The translations under genes were made by a program, and so were the position numbers. Positions 1 through 6,360 of a stretch of DNA of 9,707 bases are shown one piece after another. The stretch comes from JAADHU01 sp964446495 (GTDB taxonomy: Bacteria > Pseudomonadota > Gammaproteobacteria > Steroidobacterales > Woeseiaceae). The notes under the pieces are model-generated. The model did no database searches. It saw only the letters and a list, made by a program, of their open reading frames with translations, and had not been told where the DNA came from. Position 1 is the first letter of the stretch. Each line of letters opens with the position of its first letter. The stretch is from assembly GCA_964446495.1 (NCBI GenBank), contig CAYUOY010000149.1, positions 1-9,707 on the forward strand, given 5' to 3'.

Positions 1-48
1 GCTACTGCCCCCTCAAGACAGCGTGTCTACCAATTCCACCACATCGGC
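1..48 (-). tRNA. leuU: tRNA-Leu (anticodon GAG), 5' part, cut by window edge
   Basis: Reading the minus strand from 48, the sequence begins GCCGATG (acceptor arm), TG, then the D-arm segment GTGGAATTGGTAGACAC typical of bacterial leucine tRNAs. A five-pair anticodon stem follows (17-21 with 5-9, including one G-U pair) around the loop TTGAGGG. The anticodon GAG lies at 12-14 and reads CUU and CUC leucine codons. The window ends at the start of the long variable arm expected of a class II tRNA, so the variable arm, T arm and acceptor 3' strand are missing. It lies 41 bp downstream of secG on the same strand, the same neighbour order as secG-leuU in E. coli. No promoter is visible between them, so co-transcription with secG is likely (inference). 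Identity is confident from the anticodon and D arm even though it is partial. Confidence 0.93.
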
Positions 49-89
49 TAATTTTTCAGGCTGGACAGCCCGGGATCAGTCCCACGGAA

Positions 90-509
90 CTACTTTTCAC
101 CCTCGTCATCAGGTACGTCAAGCGCCGGCAGGCTCGAATCGACTGTTGCCGAGTCCTCATCCTCGTCCAACTCAGGAATAGCCGGCAATGCAGATTCCGT
201 ATCCTGTTCGACTTCGACGGTCTCAACGATTGGCGCATTCTCCAGCAAACTGTCCGGACCCCTGGCGCCGTTCTGGGCACTCATGAATGCCAGCGTCAGG
301 CTCGAGGCGAAAAACAGGGTCGCCATCACGGCCGTGGCGCGCGAAAAGAAGTTGGCGGAACCGCTCGCACCGAATACGGTACCAGAAGCACCAGAGCCGA
401 AAGCAGCACCGGCATCGGCGCCTTTGCCTCGCTGCAACAGCACCAGAATGATAATCAGTAACGCAATAATTGTGTGCCCAATCAGGACCGCTGTTTGTAA
501 AGTACTCAT
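90..509 (-). CDS. secG: SecG, protein-export membrane subunit of SecYEG
   Basis: SecG is the small subunit of the SecYEG translocon in the inner membrane; it assists SecA-driven protein export. The 139-residue product shows two hydrophobic segments (about residues 5-25 and 57-77) joined by the family signature: LLQRGKGAD at 24-32, then a Gly/Ser/Ala-rich loop ending in FFSRATA at 54-60. E. coli SecG is 110 residues. The extra length here is a C-terminal tail (about 83-139) with some 19 Asp/Glu and almost no basic residues, which appears to hold two similar acidic segments. The ATG start is preceded by TTGAGGAATAA, whose GAGG shares bases with the tpiA stop codon, so translation is probably coupled to tpiA (7 bp gap). 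The tRNA-Leu gene lies directly downstream. Family assignment is secure; the role of the tail is unknown. Confidence 0.95.
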   Translation of the reverse strand: MSTLQTAVLIGHTIIALLIIILVLLQRGKGADAGAAFGSGASGTVFGASGSANFFSRATAVMATLFFASSLTLAFMSAQNGARGPDSLLENAPIVETVEVEQDTESALPAIPELDEDEDSATVDSSLPALDVPDDEGEK

Positions 510-516
510 TTATTCC

Positions 517-1278
517 TCAATTCAGATCAACTGCGGCTTCCGCAATCGCCAAAAAACCGGCTGCATCAAGAGATGCGCCGCCAATTAAACCGCCATCGAT
601 ATCAGGCATCGACAACAAGCCGGCCGCATTGTCACCTTTTACGCTGCCGCCATAAAGTATTTGTACACCGGCTGCCACCGCTTCGTTCTGAGCCGCTACG
701 TCGGCCCTGATGTGTTTGTGCACATCCTGCGCCTGTTCCGGCGTTGCGGTCAGACCGGTACCAATTGCCCATACCGGCTCGTAGGCAATGACTGCATTCG
801 CCAGAGCATCTATTCCTGCCGCATCGATTACCGCCGCCAGTTGCGCGCTAACGATCTCTTTGGTTTGTTCCGCTTCCCGCTCGACCAGCGTCTCACCAAC
901 GCACAGAATCGGTATCAAACCTGCTGCTTGCGCCGCACAGAACTTGGCCGCTACCGTTGCGCTGCTCTCGCCCATAATCGCACGTCGCTCGGAGTGGCCG
1001 ACGATCACATACTCGCACCCGACATCCTTAAGCATCACCGCCGCCGTTTCGCCCGTAAGCGCCCCAGGGGCCTGCTCCGAGACGTTCTGGGCGCCCAGTC
1101 TTAACCGGCTGCCGGCAATCTGCCCGGCGGCGGCCGCCAAATACGGAAATGGCGGGCAAATCAGCAAAATCACATTGGCAGCCGTCGGCAAGCCGTCGAC
1201 AATACCACTCGTCAACTCAGCATTGCTGGCCGTCGAGCCATTCATCTTCCAGTTTCCGGCGATCAGAAAATCACGCAT
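517..1278 (-). CDS. tpiA: Triosephosphate isomerase
   Basis: This cytosolic glycolytic enzyme interconverts dihydroxyacetone phosphate and glyceraldehyde 3-phosphate as a TIM-barrel dimer. The 253-residue length is normal (E. coli 255). The N-terminal motif AGNWKMNG carries catalytic Lys11, VGHSERR at 93-99 carries catalytic His95, and AYEPVWAIGTG at 165-175 carries the catalytic base Glu167 and flexible loop 6. The phosphate-gripping segment LYGGSVK lies at 208-214 and GLIGGASL at 230-237. The start is ATG at 1278, since the product then begins immediately before the first beta strand (MRDFLIAGNWK). Its ribosome-binding site is weak, a GAG 8 nt upstream. A 94-bp gap separates it from glmM and contains a possible sigma70 promoter, so it may have its own transcript as well as read-through. 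Its stop overlaps the secG ribosome-binding site. Confidence 0.97.
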   Translation of the reverse strand: MRDFLIAGNWKMNGSTASNAELTSGIVDGLPTAANVILLICPPFPYLAAAAGQIAGSRLRLGAQNVSEQAPGALTGETAAVMLKDVGCEYVIVGHSERRAIMGESSATVAAKFCAAQAAGLIPILCVGETLVEREAEQTKEIVSAQLAAVIDAAGIDALANAVIAYEPVWAIGTGLTATPEQAQDVHKHIRADVAAQNEAVAAGVQILYGGSVKGDNAAGLLSMPDIDGGLIGGASLDAAGFLAIAEAAVDLN

Positions 1279-1315
1279 GAACCATTCTCGTGTCGGTGTG
1301 CCTGAACGGCGCGCA

Positions 1316-1344
1316 AGGATACCGAGGCGCCCCCGTCAAATCAA
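1316..1344 (-). promoter_or_regulatory. Candidate sigma70 promoter upstream of tpiA
   Basis: On the minus strand a -35-like TTGATT (1339-1344) and a -10-like TATCCT (1316-1321) are separated by exactly 17 bp. Each hexamer matches the consensus at four of six positions. The predicted start near 1309 would leave a leader of about 30 nt before the tpiA ATG. The element sits in one of the two minus-strand gaps longer than about 60 bp. The match is modest and could be chance; it is called from pattern only. Confidence 0.4.
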
Positions 1345-1372
1345 CGCAGATTTCATCATAAAGCGAGAAAAA

Positions 1373-2710
1373 TCAGGTTGCTGCCTCCGCAACTACCGCG
1401 GCCAGCTGTTTTGCCAGCCGCAAGACCTGGTGCTTGTCTTCTCCTTCGACCATTACCCGAATGACCGGTTCCGTACCGGATGCTCGCAATACCACGCGTC
1501 CAGCGTCCTTTAGCTCACCCTCAGCCGTGACGATTGCGTCCTGAATTTCGCTCGACGCCGCCGGGTCCAGGCGTTTTTCGGTCCGTACGTTGATCATCTC
1601 TTGCGGATATTTCGACATGCCCGCCGCCAGCTCTGACAGCGTCTTGCCACTGCTCTGCATGATAGCCAGGATTTGCAGCGCGGCGACAATACCGTCCCCG
1701 GTTGTCGTTTTGTCCAGGCATATCATGTGCCCGGACGTCTCGCCGCCGATAATGCCGCCCGTCTCATGCAAAGCCTCCAGTACATAACGATCCCCGACCT
1801 TTGCTCGCCGGAATTCAATACTATTGGCCCGCAATGCGTGCTCAAGGCCAAGATTGCTCATCACAGTCCCAACAATCGGGCCGCGCAGTTTCCCTGCCTT
1901 TTTGCGAGCCAGCGCCAGTATGTAGAGAAGTTGATCCCCGTCCAGCACTCCACCAAGCTCATCAATCATGACGACTCGATCACCATCACCATCGAGCGCT
2001 ATACCCACGTCGGCCTGCAATGCCGGCACGGTGTGCTGCAACAGGCCTGGCTCCATCGAGCCGCAGTTGTCATTGATATTGCGACCATTCGGTGAACAAC
2101 CGATGGGGATCACCTCAGCGCCAAGCTCACCCAGAATGCGTGGGCCAACCTTATAGCCCGCGCCATTGGCACCATCGAATACGATCTTGATGCCATCAAG
2201 AGTGCTCCCCACTGGAAAGGTGGACGCACAAAATTCCTGATAACGAATTCGCGCCGAGTCGATGCGCTTCGCACGACCCAGCTTCGCGGACTCCAGTGTG
2301 ATAGCCGGTTGATCCAGATAGTGCTCTATCTGTTTTTCAACGGCATCGGTTAGCTTCGCACCGGCACCGTCAAAAAACTTGATGCCATTGTCTTGGAAGA
2401 AATTATGGGATGCACTGATTACGACACCAAGATCGGCCTTGAACACCTGATTCAAATAGGCGATTCCTGGTGTTGGCAAGGGACCGAGCAACAACACATC
2501 GGCCCCGGCCGCAACAAAGCCAGCTTCCAGTGCCGACTCGAACATATACCCGGACAGCCGCGTGTCTTTGCCAATCAGTACCGTTCCACCCGATGGCACC
2601 AGAACGCGTGCTGCCGCACTCGCCAGCCGCAACGCGAAATCTGCTGTCATCGGATCTTTGCCGACTTCCCCTCGCACACCGTCAGTTCCGAAGTATCGCC
2701 TATCGCTCAT
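1373..2710 (-). CDS. glmM: Phosphoglucosamine mutase
   Basis: GlmM converts glucosamine 6-phosphate to glucosamine 1-phosphate, the step before GlmU in UDP-GlcNAc synthesis for peptidoglycan and lipid A. Motifs run in the family order: RYFGTDGVRG at 5-14; the phosphoserine loop ISASHN at 98-103 with Ser101 as the phosphate carrier; the metal site DGDGDR at 240-245; the sugar loop GGETSGH at 322-328; and the phosphate-binding loop RASGTEP at 409-415. The frame is open 11 codons further upstream, but I chose ATG 2710: AAGGA stands 8 nt before it, the product is then 445 residues like E. coli GlmM, and it starts with the usual MSDRRYFGTDG. The residue after ASHN is Phe104 rather than the common Pro. 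It lies 45 bp after folP, the usual folP-glmM pairing. Confidence 0.97.
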   Translation of the reverse strand: MSDRRYFGTDGVRGEVGKDPMTADFALRLASAAARVLVPSGGTVLIGKDTRLSGYMFESALEAGFVAAGADVLLLGPLPTPGIAYLNQVFKADLGVVISASHNFFQDNGIKFFDGAGAKLTDAVEKQIEHYLDQPAITLESAKLGRAKRIDSARIRYQEFCASTFPVGSTLDGIKIVFDGANGAGYKVGPRILGELGAEVIPIGCSPNGRNINDNCGSMEPGLLQHTVPALQADVGIALDGDGDRVVMIDELGGVLDGDQLLYILALARKKAGKLRGPIVGTVMSNLGLEHALRANSIEFRRAKVGDRYVLEALHETGGIIGGETSGHMICLDKTTTGDGIVAALQILAIMQSSGKTLSELAAGMSKYPQEMINVRTEKRLDPAASSEIQDAIVTAEGELKDAGRVVLRASGTEPVIRVMVEGEDKHQVLRLAKQLAAVVAEAAT

Positions 2711-2718
2711 CGCAAACA

Positions 2719-2723
2719 TCCTT
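2719..2723 (-). promoter_or_regulatory. Ribosome-binding site deciding the glmM start
   Basis: AAGGA on the minus strand lies 8 nt before the ATG at 2710. The two in-frame upstream alternatives, Met codons at 2719 and 2743, have no comparable purine-rich sequence at a suitable distance. The ATG at 2719 actually overlaps this site. Confidence 0.75.
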
Positions 2724-2755
2724 GCATATGTTGGTGGAATCATAAGCCAATAGGC

Positions 2756-3592
2756 TCACGACTGTTTTTCCTGCATCACGGCCCAGGCCACTTTTAGTGC
2801 ATCCACGGTAGCCGCAACATCGTGACTTCTGACTATTCGTGCACCGCGTTCCACGGCCAAAACAGCGGCCGCCAGCCCGGCGGGCAGTCTGTCCCCGACC
2901 GCTTTTCCGGTCAGATATCCAAGTGTGCCTTTGCGCGACAAGCCCACCATTATGGGCCTGCCAAGGTCTTCAAACTGGCGCAATTCGGCCAGTATGACGA
3001 GGTTTTGCCGGTGGTTCTTGCCGAAGCCAAAGCCTGGATCGATGATAAGTCGTTCCGGACCAATACCCGCAGCTTCACAAGCAACAATACGCCGGCGCAG
3101 AAATTCAAGCACATCGCCAGGCAATGAGTCGTATTGAGGATTGTCCTGCATCGTCGCGGGCGTACCCTGCATGTGCATGACACAGACCGCCGCGCCGGAA
3201 GCCGCTGCCGCTGCCAGCGCACCGGGCTGCGTGAGGGCGAACACGTCGTTGATGAGTTCCGCCCCGGCTGCGGTTGCTGCCTCCAGCACCTGCGCATCAC
3301 CGCTATCGATCGACACGATCGCATCGCACTCCTTGCGGATAATATCGATAACCGGAATCACCCGGTCGAGTTGCTGCTGTGCGGGCACGGCGTTCGCGCC
3401 AGGTCGTGTCGATTCACCGCCAATGTCAATGATCGCCGCACCTGCTTCGACCATTGAGAGCGCTACCAGCAAGGCATCGTTTGCCAAAGAATGCTTGCCG
3501 CCATCGGAAAAGGAATCCGGAGTGATATTTAATACGCCCATCACTTGCGGCGTGCCCAGATCGAGTGTGCGCGAGCCGAATTTGAAGTGCAT
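2756..3592 (-). CDS. folP: Dihydropteroate synthase
   Basis: DHPS condenses 4-aminobenzoate with 6-hydroxymethyl-7,8-dihydropterin diphosphate in folate synthesis and is the sulfonamide target. Starting at ATG 3592 the product has 278 residues. Loop 1 NITPDSFSDGG spans 22-32, loop 2 GGESTRPGA spans 58-66, and Asp56, Asp96 and Asn115 are at the E. coli positions. IIDPGFGFGK lies at 183-192 with Asp185, the SRKG motif with Lys221 at 219-222, and RSHD with Arg255 and His257 at 255-258. Phe28, Thr62 and Pro64, positions altered in sulfonamide-resistant enzymes, are the unmodified residues. After Asp96 the sequence is Ser-Gly-Asp rather than the Thr-Ser-Lys of E. coli. A nine-codon extension to a TTG at 3619 is possible but has no ribosome-binding site and falls in a hairpin arm. 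The chosen ATG has GTGGA 7 nt upstream. The frame lies between ftsH and glmM, a conserved trio. Confidence 0.96.
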   Translation of the reverse strand: MHFKFGSRTLDLGTPQVMGVLNITPDSFSDGGKHSLANDALLVALSMVEAGAAIIDIGGESTRPGANAVPAQQQLDRVIPVIDIIRKECDAIVSIDSGDAQVLEAATAAGAELINDVFALTQPGALAAAAASGAAVCVMHMQGTPATMQDNPQYDSLPGDVLEFLRRRIVACEAAGIGPERLIIDPGFGFGKNHRQNLVILAELRQFEDLGRPIMVGLSRKGTLGYLTGKAVGDRLPAGLAAAVLAVERGARIVRSHDVAATVDALKVAWAVMQEKQS

Positions 3593-3617
3593 GGCGATAT
3601 CCACAAACTCTTGTAAC

Positions 3618-3641
3618 AACGGCAGTCCGAAGACTGCCGTT
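3618..3641 (-). terminator. Strong hairpin with UUCG loop between ftsH and folP (terminator or attenuator)
   Basis: Five bases after the ftsH stop, the minus strand reads arm AACGGCAGTC, loop TTCG, arm GACTGCCGTT: ten uninterrupted base pairs closed by the very stable UUCG tetraloop. It is followed by TTGTTACAAG, only a weak U-tract (U-U-G-U-U). The position immediately after ftsH and 25 bp before the folP ATG suggests a leaky intrinsic terminator that lowers folP-glmM transcription relative to ftsH, or a 3'-end protecting or processing hairpin. The structure is seen directly; the function is inferred. Confidence 0.7.
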
Positions 3642-3646
3642 ATATT

Positions 3647-5569
3647 CTAGTGCTCGCTAGCCGGCCCACCGATAGGTTTTGGTTCTTCCTTCTTGTCTGC
3701 TGTCTTGCCGCCAGTTTTCTTCGGCCGACCCGACTCGCTCCAACCCTCGGGAGGACTCGGTTGCCGGCCCTCCATGATGTCGACGATCTGCGCATGATCG
3801 ATGGTTTCGTACTTCATCAGCGCCTGGGCCATGTTTTCAAGCTTGTCTTTGTGATCAGCGAGTAAGGCCTTGGCACGATCATAGTTGCGATCGATTATTT
3901 TTCGAACCTCGTCATCAATCAGATGTGCCGTCTCATCGGACACCTGTTTGTGCTGTGTTACCGAGCGGCCGAGGAACACTTCGCCCTCGTCTTCGCTGTA
4001 GGTCAACGGTCCGAGTTTCTCCGACAAACCCCATTTCGTTACCATGTTACGAGCGATTTCCGTCGCTCTCTCAATGTCGTTTGAGGCGCCGGTCGTTACA
4101 CCCTCACTGCCCAGGATCATTTCTTCGGCAAGACGGCCGCCGTACAGCGAAGAGATGTTACTTTCAAGCCGTTCTTTGGATATGCTGTATTTGTCTTCTT
4201 CCGGCAAAAACAGCGTGACACCAAGCGCTCGGCCGCGCGGAATAATGGTCACTTTGTGTACCGGGTCATGATCCGGAACCAGGTAACCCACGATCGCATG
4301 GCCTGCTTCGTGATAAGCCGTGTTGAGCTTCTCTTTCTCACTCATGACCATTGAGCGCCGTTCCGTGCCCATCATGATCTTGTCTTTCGCCCGCTCGAAC
4401 TGGTCCATCTCTACGACGCGGTTGTTGTCACGTGCTGCGAATAATGCGGCCTCGTTGATAAGATTGGCGAGATCAGCACCGGAAAAGCCCGGCGTACCAC
4501 GGGCAATAATGGACGGGTCCACATCGTCACTCAGCGGCACTTTGCGCATGTGAACTTTGAGAATCTGCTCACGACCGCGAATGTCGGGCAACGGTACAAC
4601 GACCTGGCGATCGAAACGCCCTGGCCGCAACAATGCCGGGTCCAGAACGTCAGGTCGGTTGGTCGCAGCAATTACGATGACACCTTCATTGCCTTCGAAT
4701 CCGTCCATCTCGACCAGCATCTGGTTCAGTGTTTGTTCGCGCTCATCGTGCCCACCGCCGAGACCCGCACCGCGGTGACGACCTACTGCATCGATTTCGT
4801 CAATGAAAATGATGCACGGCGCCTGCTTTTTCGCCTGCTCAAACATATCGCGCACTCGAGAGGCGCCAACACCGACAAACATTTCCACAAAATCGGAACC
4901 CGAAATCGTGAAAAACGGCACCTTGGCCTCACCCGCGATTGCTTTTCCAAGCAGTGTTTTGCCGGTTCCCGGCGGTCCGATCATCAATATGCCCCTGGGG
5001 ATCTTGCCGCCAAGGCGCTGATATTTGCTGGGGTCGCGAAGGAAATCTACAATCTCGGACACTTCCTCCTTCGCCTCTTCAATGCCGGCGACATCCGCAA
5101 AGGTCACGTTGATCTGGTCTTCGCCCAGCAATCTCGCCTTGCTCTTGCCGAAGGACATCGCGCCTCGACCGCCGCCGCCACCTTGCATCTGCCGCATGAA
5201 ATAAATCCACACACCAATTAACAGCAATATCGGGAACGAACTGATCAACAGCTGACCGATCAGGCTCTGAGATTCGGGCTCCTGGCCGGTGAAGTGAACA
5301 CCATTATCTTCAAGCACACCGATCAACGTGTTGTTGTCGGTTTCAGGGCTTATGGTGTAATAGGCTAACGGCGCACGATCACCATAATTGATGCGATCGC
5401 CCTGAAATTCGACCCGCTGCACCCGGCCCGAACGCACTTGCTGCAGGAAGGCTGAATAGTCCTGTTTTTCGGGCGGAGGGCCACTGACGCCGTTGAGCCC
5501 CTCCACGACAGACAGCAGGACAACGATAATTACGATAAAAACCAGTATGTTCTTGGTCAGGTCGTTCAC
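3647..5569 (-). CDS. ftsH: FtsH, ATP-dependent inner-membrane zinc metalloprotease
   Basis: FtsH is a hexameric membrane AAA+ protease that degrades misassembled membrane proteins and short-lived regulators; in E. coli substrates include sigma32, LpxC and unassembled SecY. The 640-residue product has a first membrane segment at about 7-24, a periplasmic domain to about 102, and a second membrane segment at about 104-125. A Gly-rich linker follows, then the AAA+ domain: Walker A GPPGTGKT at 198-205, pore motif FVG at 231-233, Walker B IIFIDEID at 253-260, and the second region of homology at about 301-319 ending in RPGRFDRQ. The protease site is HEAGH at 420-424 with catalytic Glu421, and Asp498 in TGASNDIE is the likely third zinc ligand. 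The tail after about 603 is rich in Pro, Lys and Gly. The start codon is GTG with GGAG 11 nt upstream, a long spacing that suggests modest initiation. It follows rlmE as in E. coli. Confidence 0.98.
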   Translation of the reverse strand: MNDLTKNILVFIVIIVVLLSVVEGLNGVSGPPPEKQDYSAFLQQVRSGRVQRVEFQGDRINYGDRAPLAYYTISPETDNNTLIGVLEDNGVHFTGQEPESQSLIGQLLISSFPILLLIGVWIYFMRQMQGGGGGRGAMSFGKSKARLLGEDQINVTFADVAGIEEAKEEVSEIVDFLRDPSKYQRLGGKIPRGILMIGPPGTGKTLLGKAIAGEAKVPFFTISGSDFVEMFVGVGASRVRDMFEQAKKQAPCIIFIDEIDAVGRHRGAGLGGGHDEREQTLNQMLVEMDGFEGNEGVIVIAATNRPDVLDPALLRPGRFDRQVVVPLPDIRGREQILKVHMRKVPLSDDVDPSIIARGTPGFSGADLANLINEAALFAARDNNRVVEMDQFERAKDKIMMGTERRSMVMSEKEKLNTAYHEAGHAIVGYLVPDHDPVHKVTIIPRGRALGVTLFLPEEDKYSISKERLESNISSLYGGRLAEEMILGSEGVTTGASNDIERATEIARNMVTKWGLSEKLGPLTYSEDEGEVFLGRSVTQHKQVSDETAHLIDDEVRKIIDRNYDRAKALLADHKDKLENMAQALMKYETIDHAQIVDIMEGRQPSPPEGWSESGRPKKTGGKTADKKEEPKPIGGPASEH

Positions 5570-5673
5570 AATATTTTTTGCTCCAGCAACAGCCTTGGAT
5601 CATCCCCGGCTCTTGTCTACGTGGCAAGCCATATTTGCCACAGTTTAGACTGTGTCTAATCATATAGACATTA
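5570..5673 (-). promoter_or_regulatory. ftsH leader with overlapping inverted repeats
   Basis: This 104-bp gap between rlmE and ftsH holds several inverted repeats on the minus strand. TGTCTA/TAGACA (5665-5670 with 5653-5658) encloses TATGAT. TTAGAC/GTCTAA (5654-5659 with 5645-5650) and CACAGT/ACTGTG (5649-5654 with 5639-5644) overlap it and each other. GTGGCAA/TTGCCAC (5635-5641 with 5621-5627) is a 7-bp hairpin that can nest inside GTCTA/TAGAC (5646-5650 with 5615-5619). Several pairings exclude one another, as in attenuators, or the repeats may be protein-binding half sites. No U-tract follows, so it is not an intrinsic terminator. TATGAT resembles a -10 box but no good -35 is seen. Confidence 0.45.
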
Positions 5674-6297
5674 CTACAGTCGATAGTTTCTCGCTACCAG
5701 ATAGACCTCACTACTGCCCGGTCTCGATGCCTTGGGCTTCATGACACGAACACGTCCAAATGATTGTTTTGCCAGAAGAATAAATGCATCTGCACCTTCA
5801 CCCTGAAACAACTTGCACACGAAGTCGCCATTTTTTCGCAGCACCTGGGTCGCAAGATCCAGCGCCAGTTCAGCCAGGTACATTGATCGTGGCTGATCCA
5901 CCGCCTTGGTGCCGCTAATATTGGGTGCCAAATCACTCATTACAAGGTCAGCGCGCGATTCGCCCAGCCTGGAGAGCAATTCGGTCAGGATCGTCTCCTC
6001 GGTGAAATCACCCTGCAAAAACTCCACGGAAGGCAGGGTATCCATCGGCAAAAGATCCACAGCGATAATGCGTACCCGATTGCGTAGTTTTTCCGTTACA
6101 TATTGACTCCAGCTGCCCGGTGCCGAACCCAGATCGATACAGGTCATGTCAGGCCGCAGAATTTTCTCTTTAGCATCGATTTGCTCCAGCTTGTAGACGG
6201 CACGGGAGCGCCAGCCGTCCTTCCGCGCTTGCAGCACATAAGGGTCACGTTCCTGCCGGTCACGCCACGAACCGCCGCTGCGTCGAGGGCCACTCAT
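5674..6297 (-). CDS. rlmE: 23S rRNA 2'-O-methyltransferase (RlmE/FtsJ)
   Basis: RlmE methylates the ribose 2'-OH of U2552 in the A loop of 23S rRNA, a late step in 50S assembly; in E. coli it is a heat-shock gene. The 207-residue product (E. coli 209) has a basic N terminus followed by a Rossmann fold. The catalytic Lys-Asp-Lys-Glu tetrad is visible: Lys36 in SRAVYKL, Asp122 in SDLAP, Lys162 in CKLFQG, and Glu197 in SSEVYL. The S-adenosylmethionine loop DLGSAPGSWSQ is at 55-65, with Asp81 and Asp97 (GDF) as further cofactor contacts. The start is ATG 6297 with a short AGG 5 nt upstream. It is divergent from yhbY, with 63 bp between starts, and ftsH follows on the same strand. No clear sigma32-type promoter was found upstream. 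Confidence 0.97.
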   Translation of the reverse strand: MSGPRRSGGSWRDRQERDPYVLQARKDGWRSRAVYKLEQIDAKEKILRPDMTCIDLGSAPGSWSQYVTEKLRNRVRIIAVDLLPMDTLPSVEFLQGDFTEETILTELLSRLGESRADLVMSDLAPNISGTKAVDQPRSMYLAELALDLATQVLRKNGDFVCKLFQGEGADAFILLAKQSFGRVRVMKPKASRPGSSEVYLVARNYRL

Positions 6298-6346
6298 CGT
6301 CGCCTGCCCGGGACTTCAGCACCAACCGCTGCCCGCGTGGGACTGT

Positions 6347-6352
6347 TACAAT
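6347..6352 (+). promoter_or_regulatory. Candidate -10 element for leaderless yhbY transcript
   Basis: TACAAT matches the TATAAT consensus at five of six positions and ends 8 bp before the yhbY ATG, so transcription would begin at or very near the start codon. No convincing -35 hexamer stands at 16-18 bp. The lack of a ribosome-binding site for yhbY fits a leaderless mRNA. This is a pattern-based inference. Confidence 0.35.
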
Positions 6353-6360
6353 CTGTTCGC

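Noticed and set aside
49..89. Terminator between secG and the tRNA
   Set aside because: The minus strand has a short GGCT/AGCC inverted repeat, but it is only 4 bp and is followed by GAAAAATT, not a run of T, so it does not fit an intrinsic terminator.
2711..2743. Eleven-codon N-terminal extension of glmM (ATG 2743 or 2719)
   Set aside because: AAGGA is positioned for ATG 2710, which gives the standard 445-residue product; the extra residues do not resemble GlmM.
3593..3619. Nine-codon N-terminal extension of folP starting at TTG 3619
   Set aside because: The TTG lies in the arm of the 3618-3641 hairpin, has no ribosome-binding site, and would lengthen the protein beyond the usual DHPS start. 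ATG 3592 has GTGGA 7 nt upstream.
3141..3650. Long plus-strand open frame of 169 codons opposite folP
   Set aside because: It is the complement of a well-supported folP gene; its product is low-complexity Ala/Ser/Pro without recognisable motifs. Similar open frames opposite tpiA-glmM (788-1513), ftsH (4550-5221) and carB (7163-7831, 8618-9175) are rejected for the same reason.
5659..5687. Full sigma70 promoter for ftsH using TATGAT (5659-5664)
   Set aside because: The -10 match is good, but the sequence at 16-19 bp upstream (around ACTATC) does not resemble a -35, and there is no TG extended -10. It is kept only as part of the leader observation.
6103..6360. Plus-strand open frame in front of yhbY that would give a 184-residue fusion
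   Set aside because: It is antisense to the start of rlmE, resembles no known domain, and the YhbY fold begins exactly at ATG 6361.
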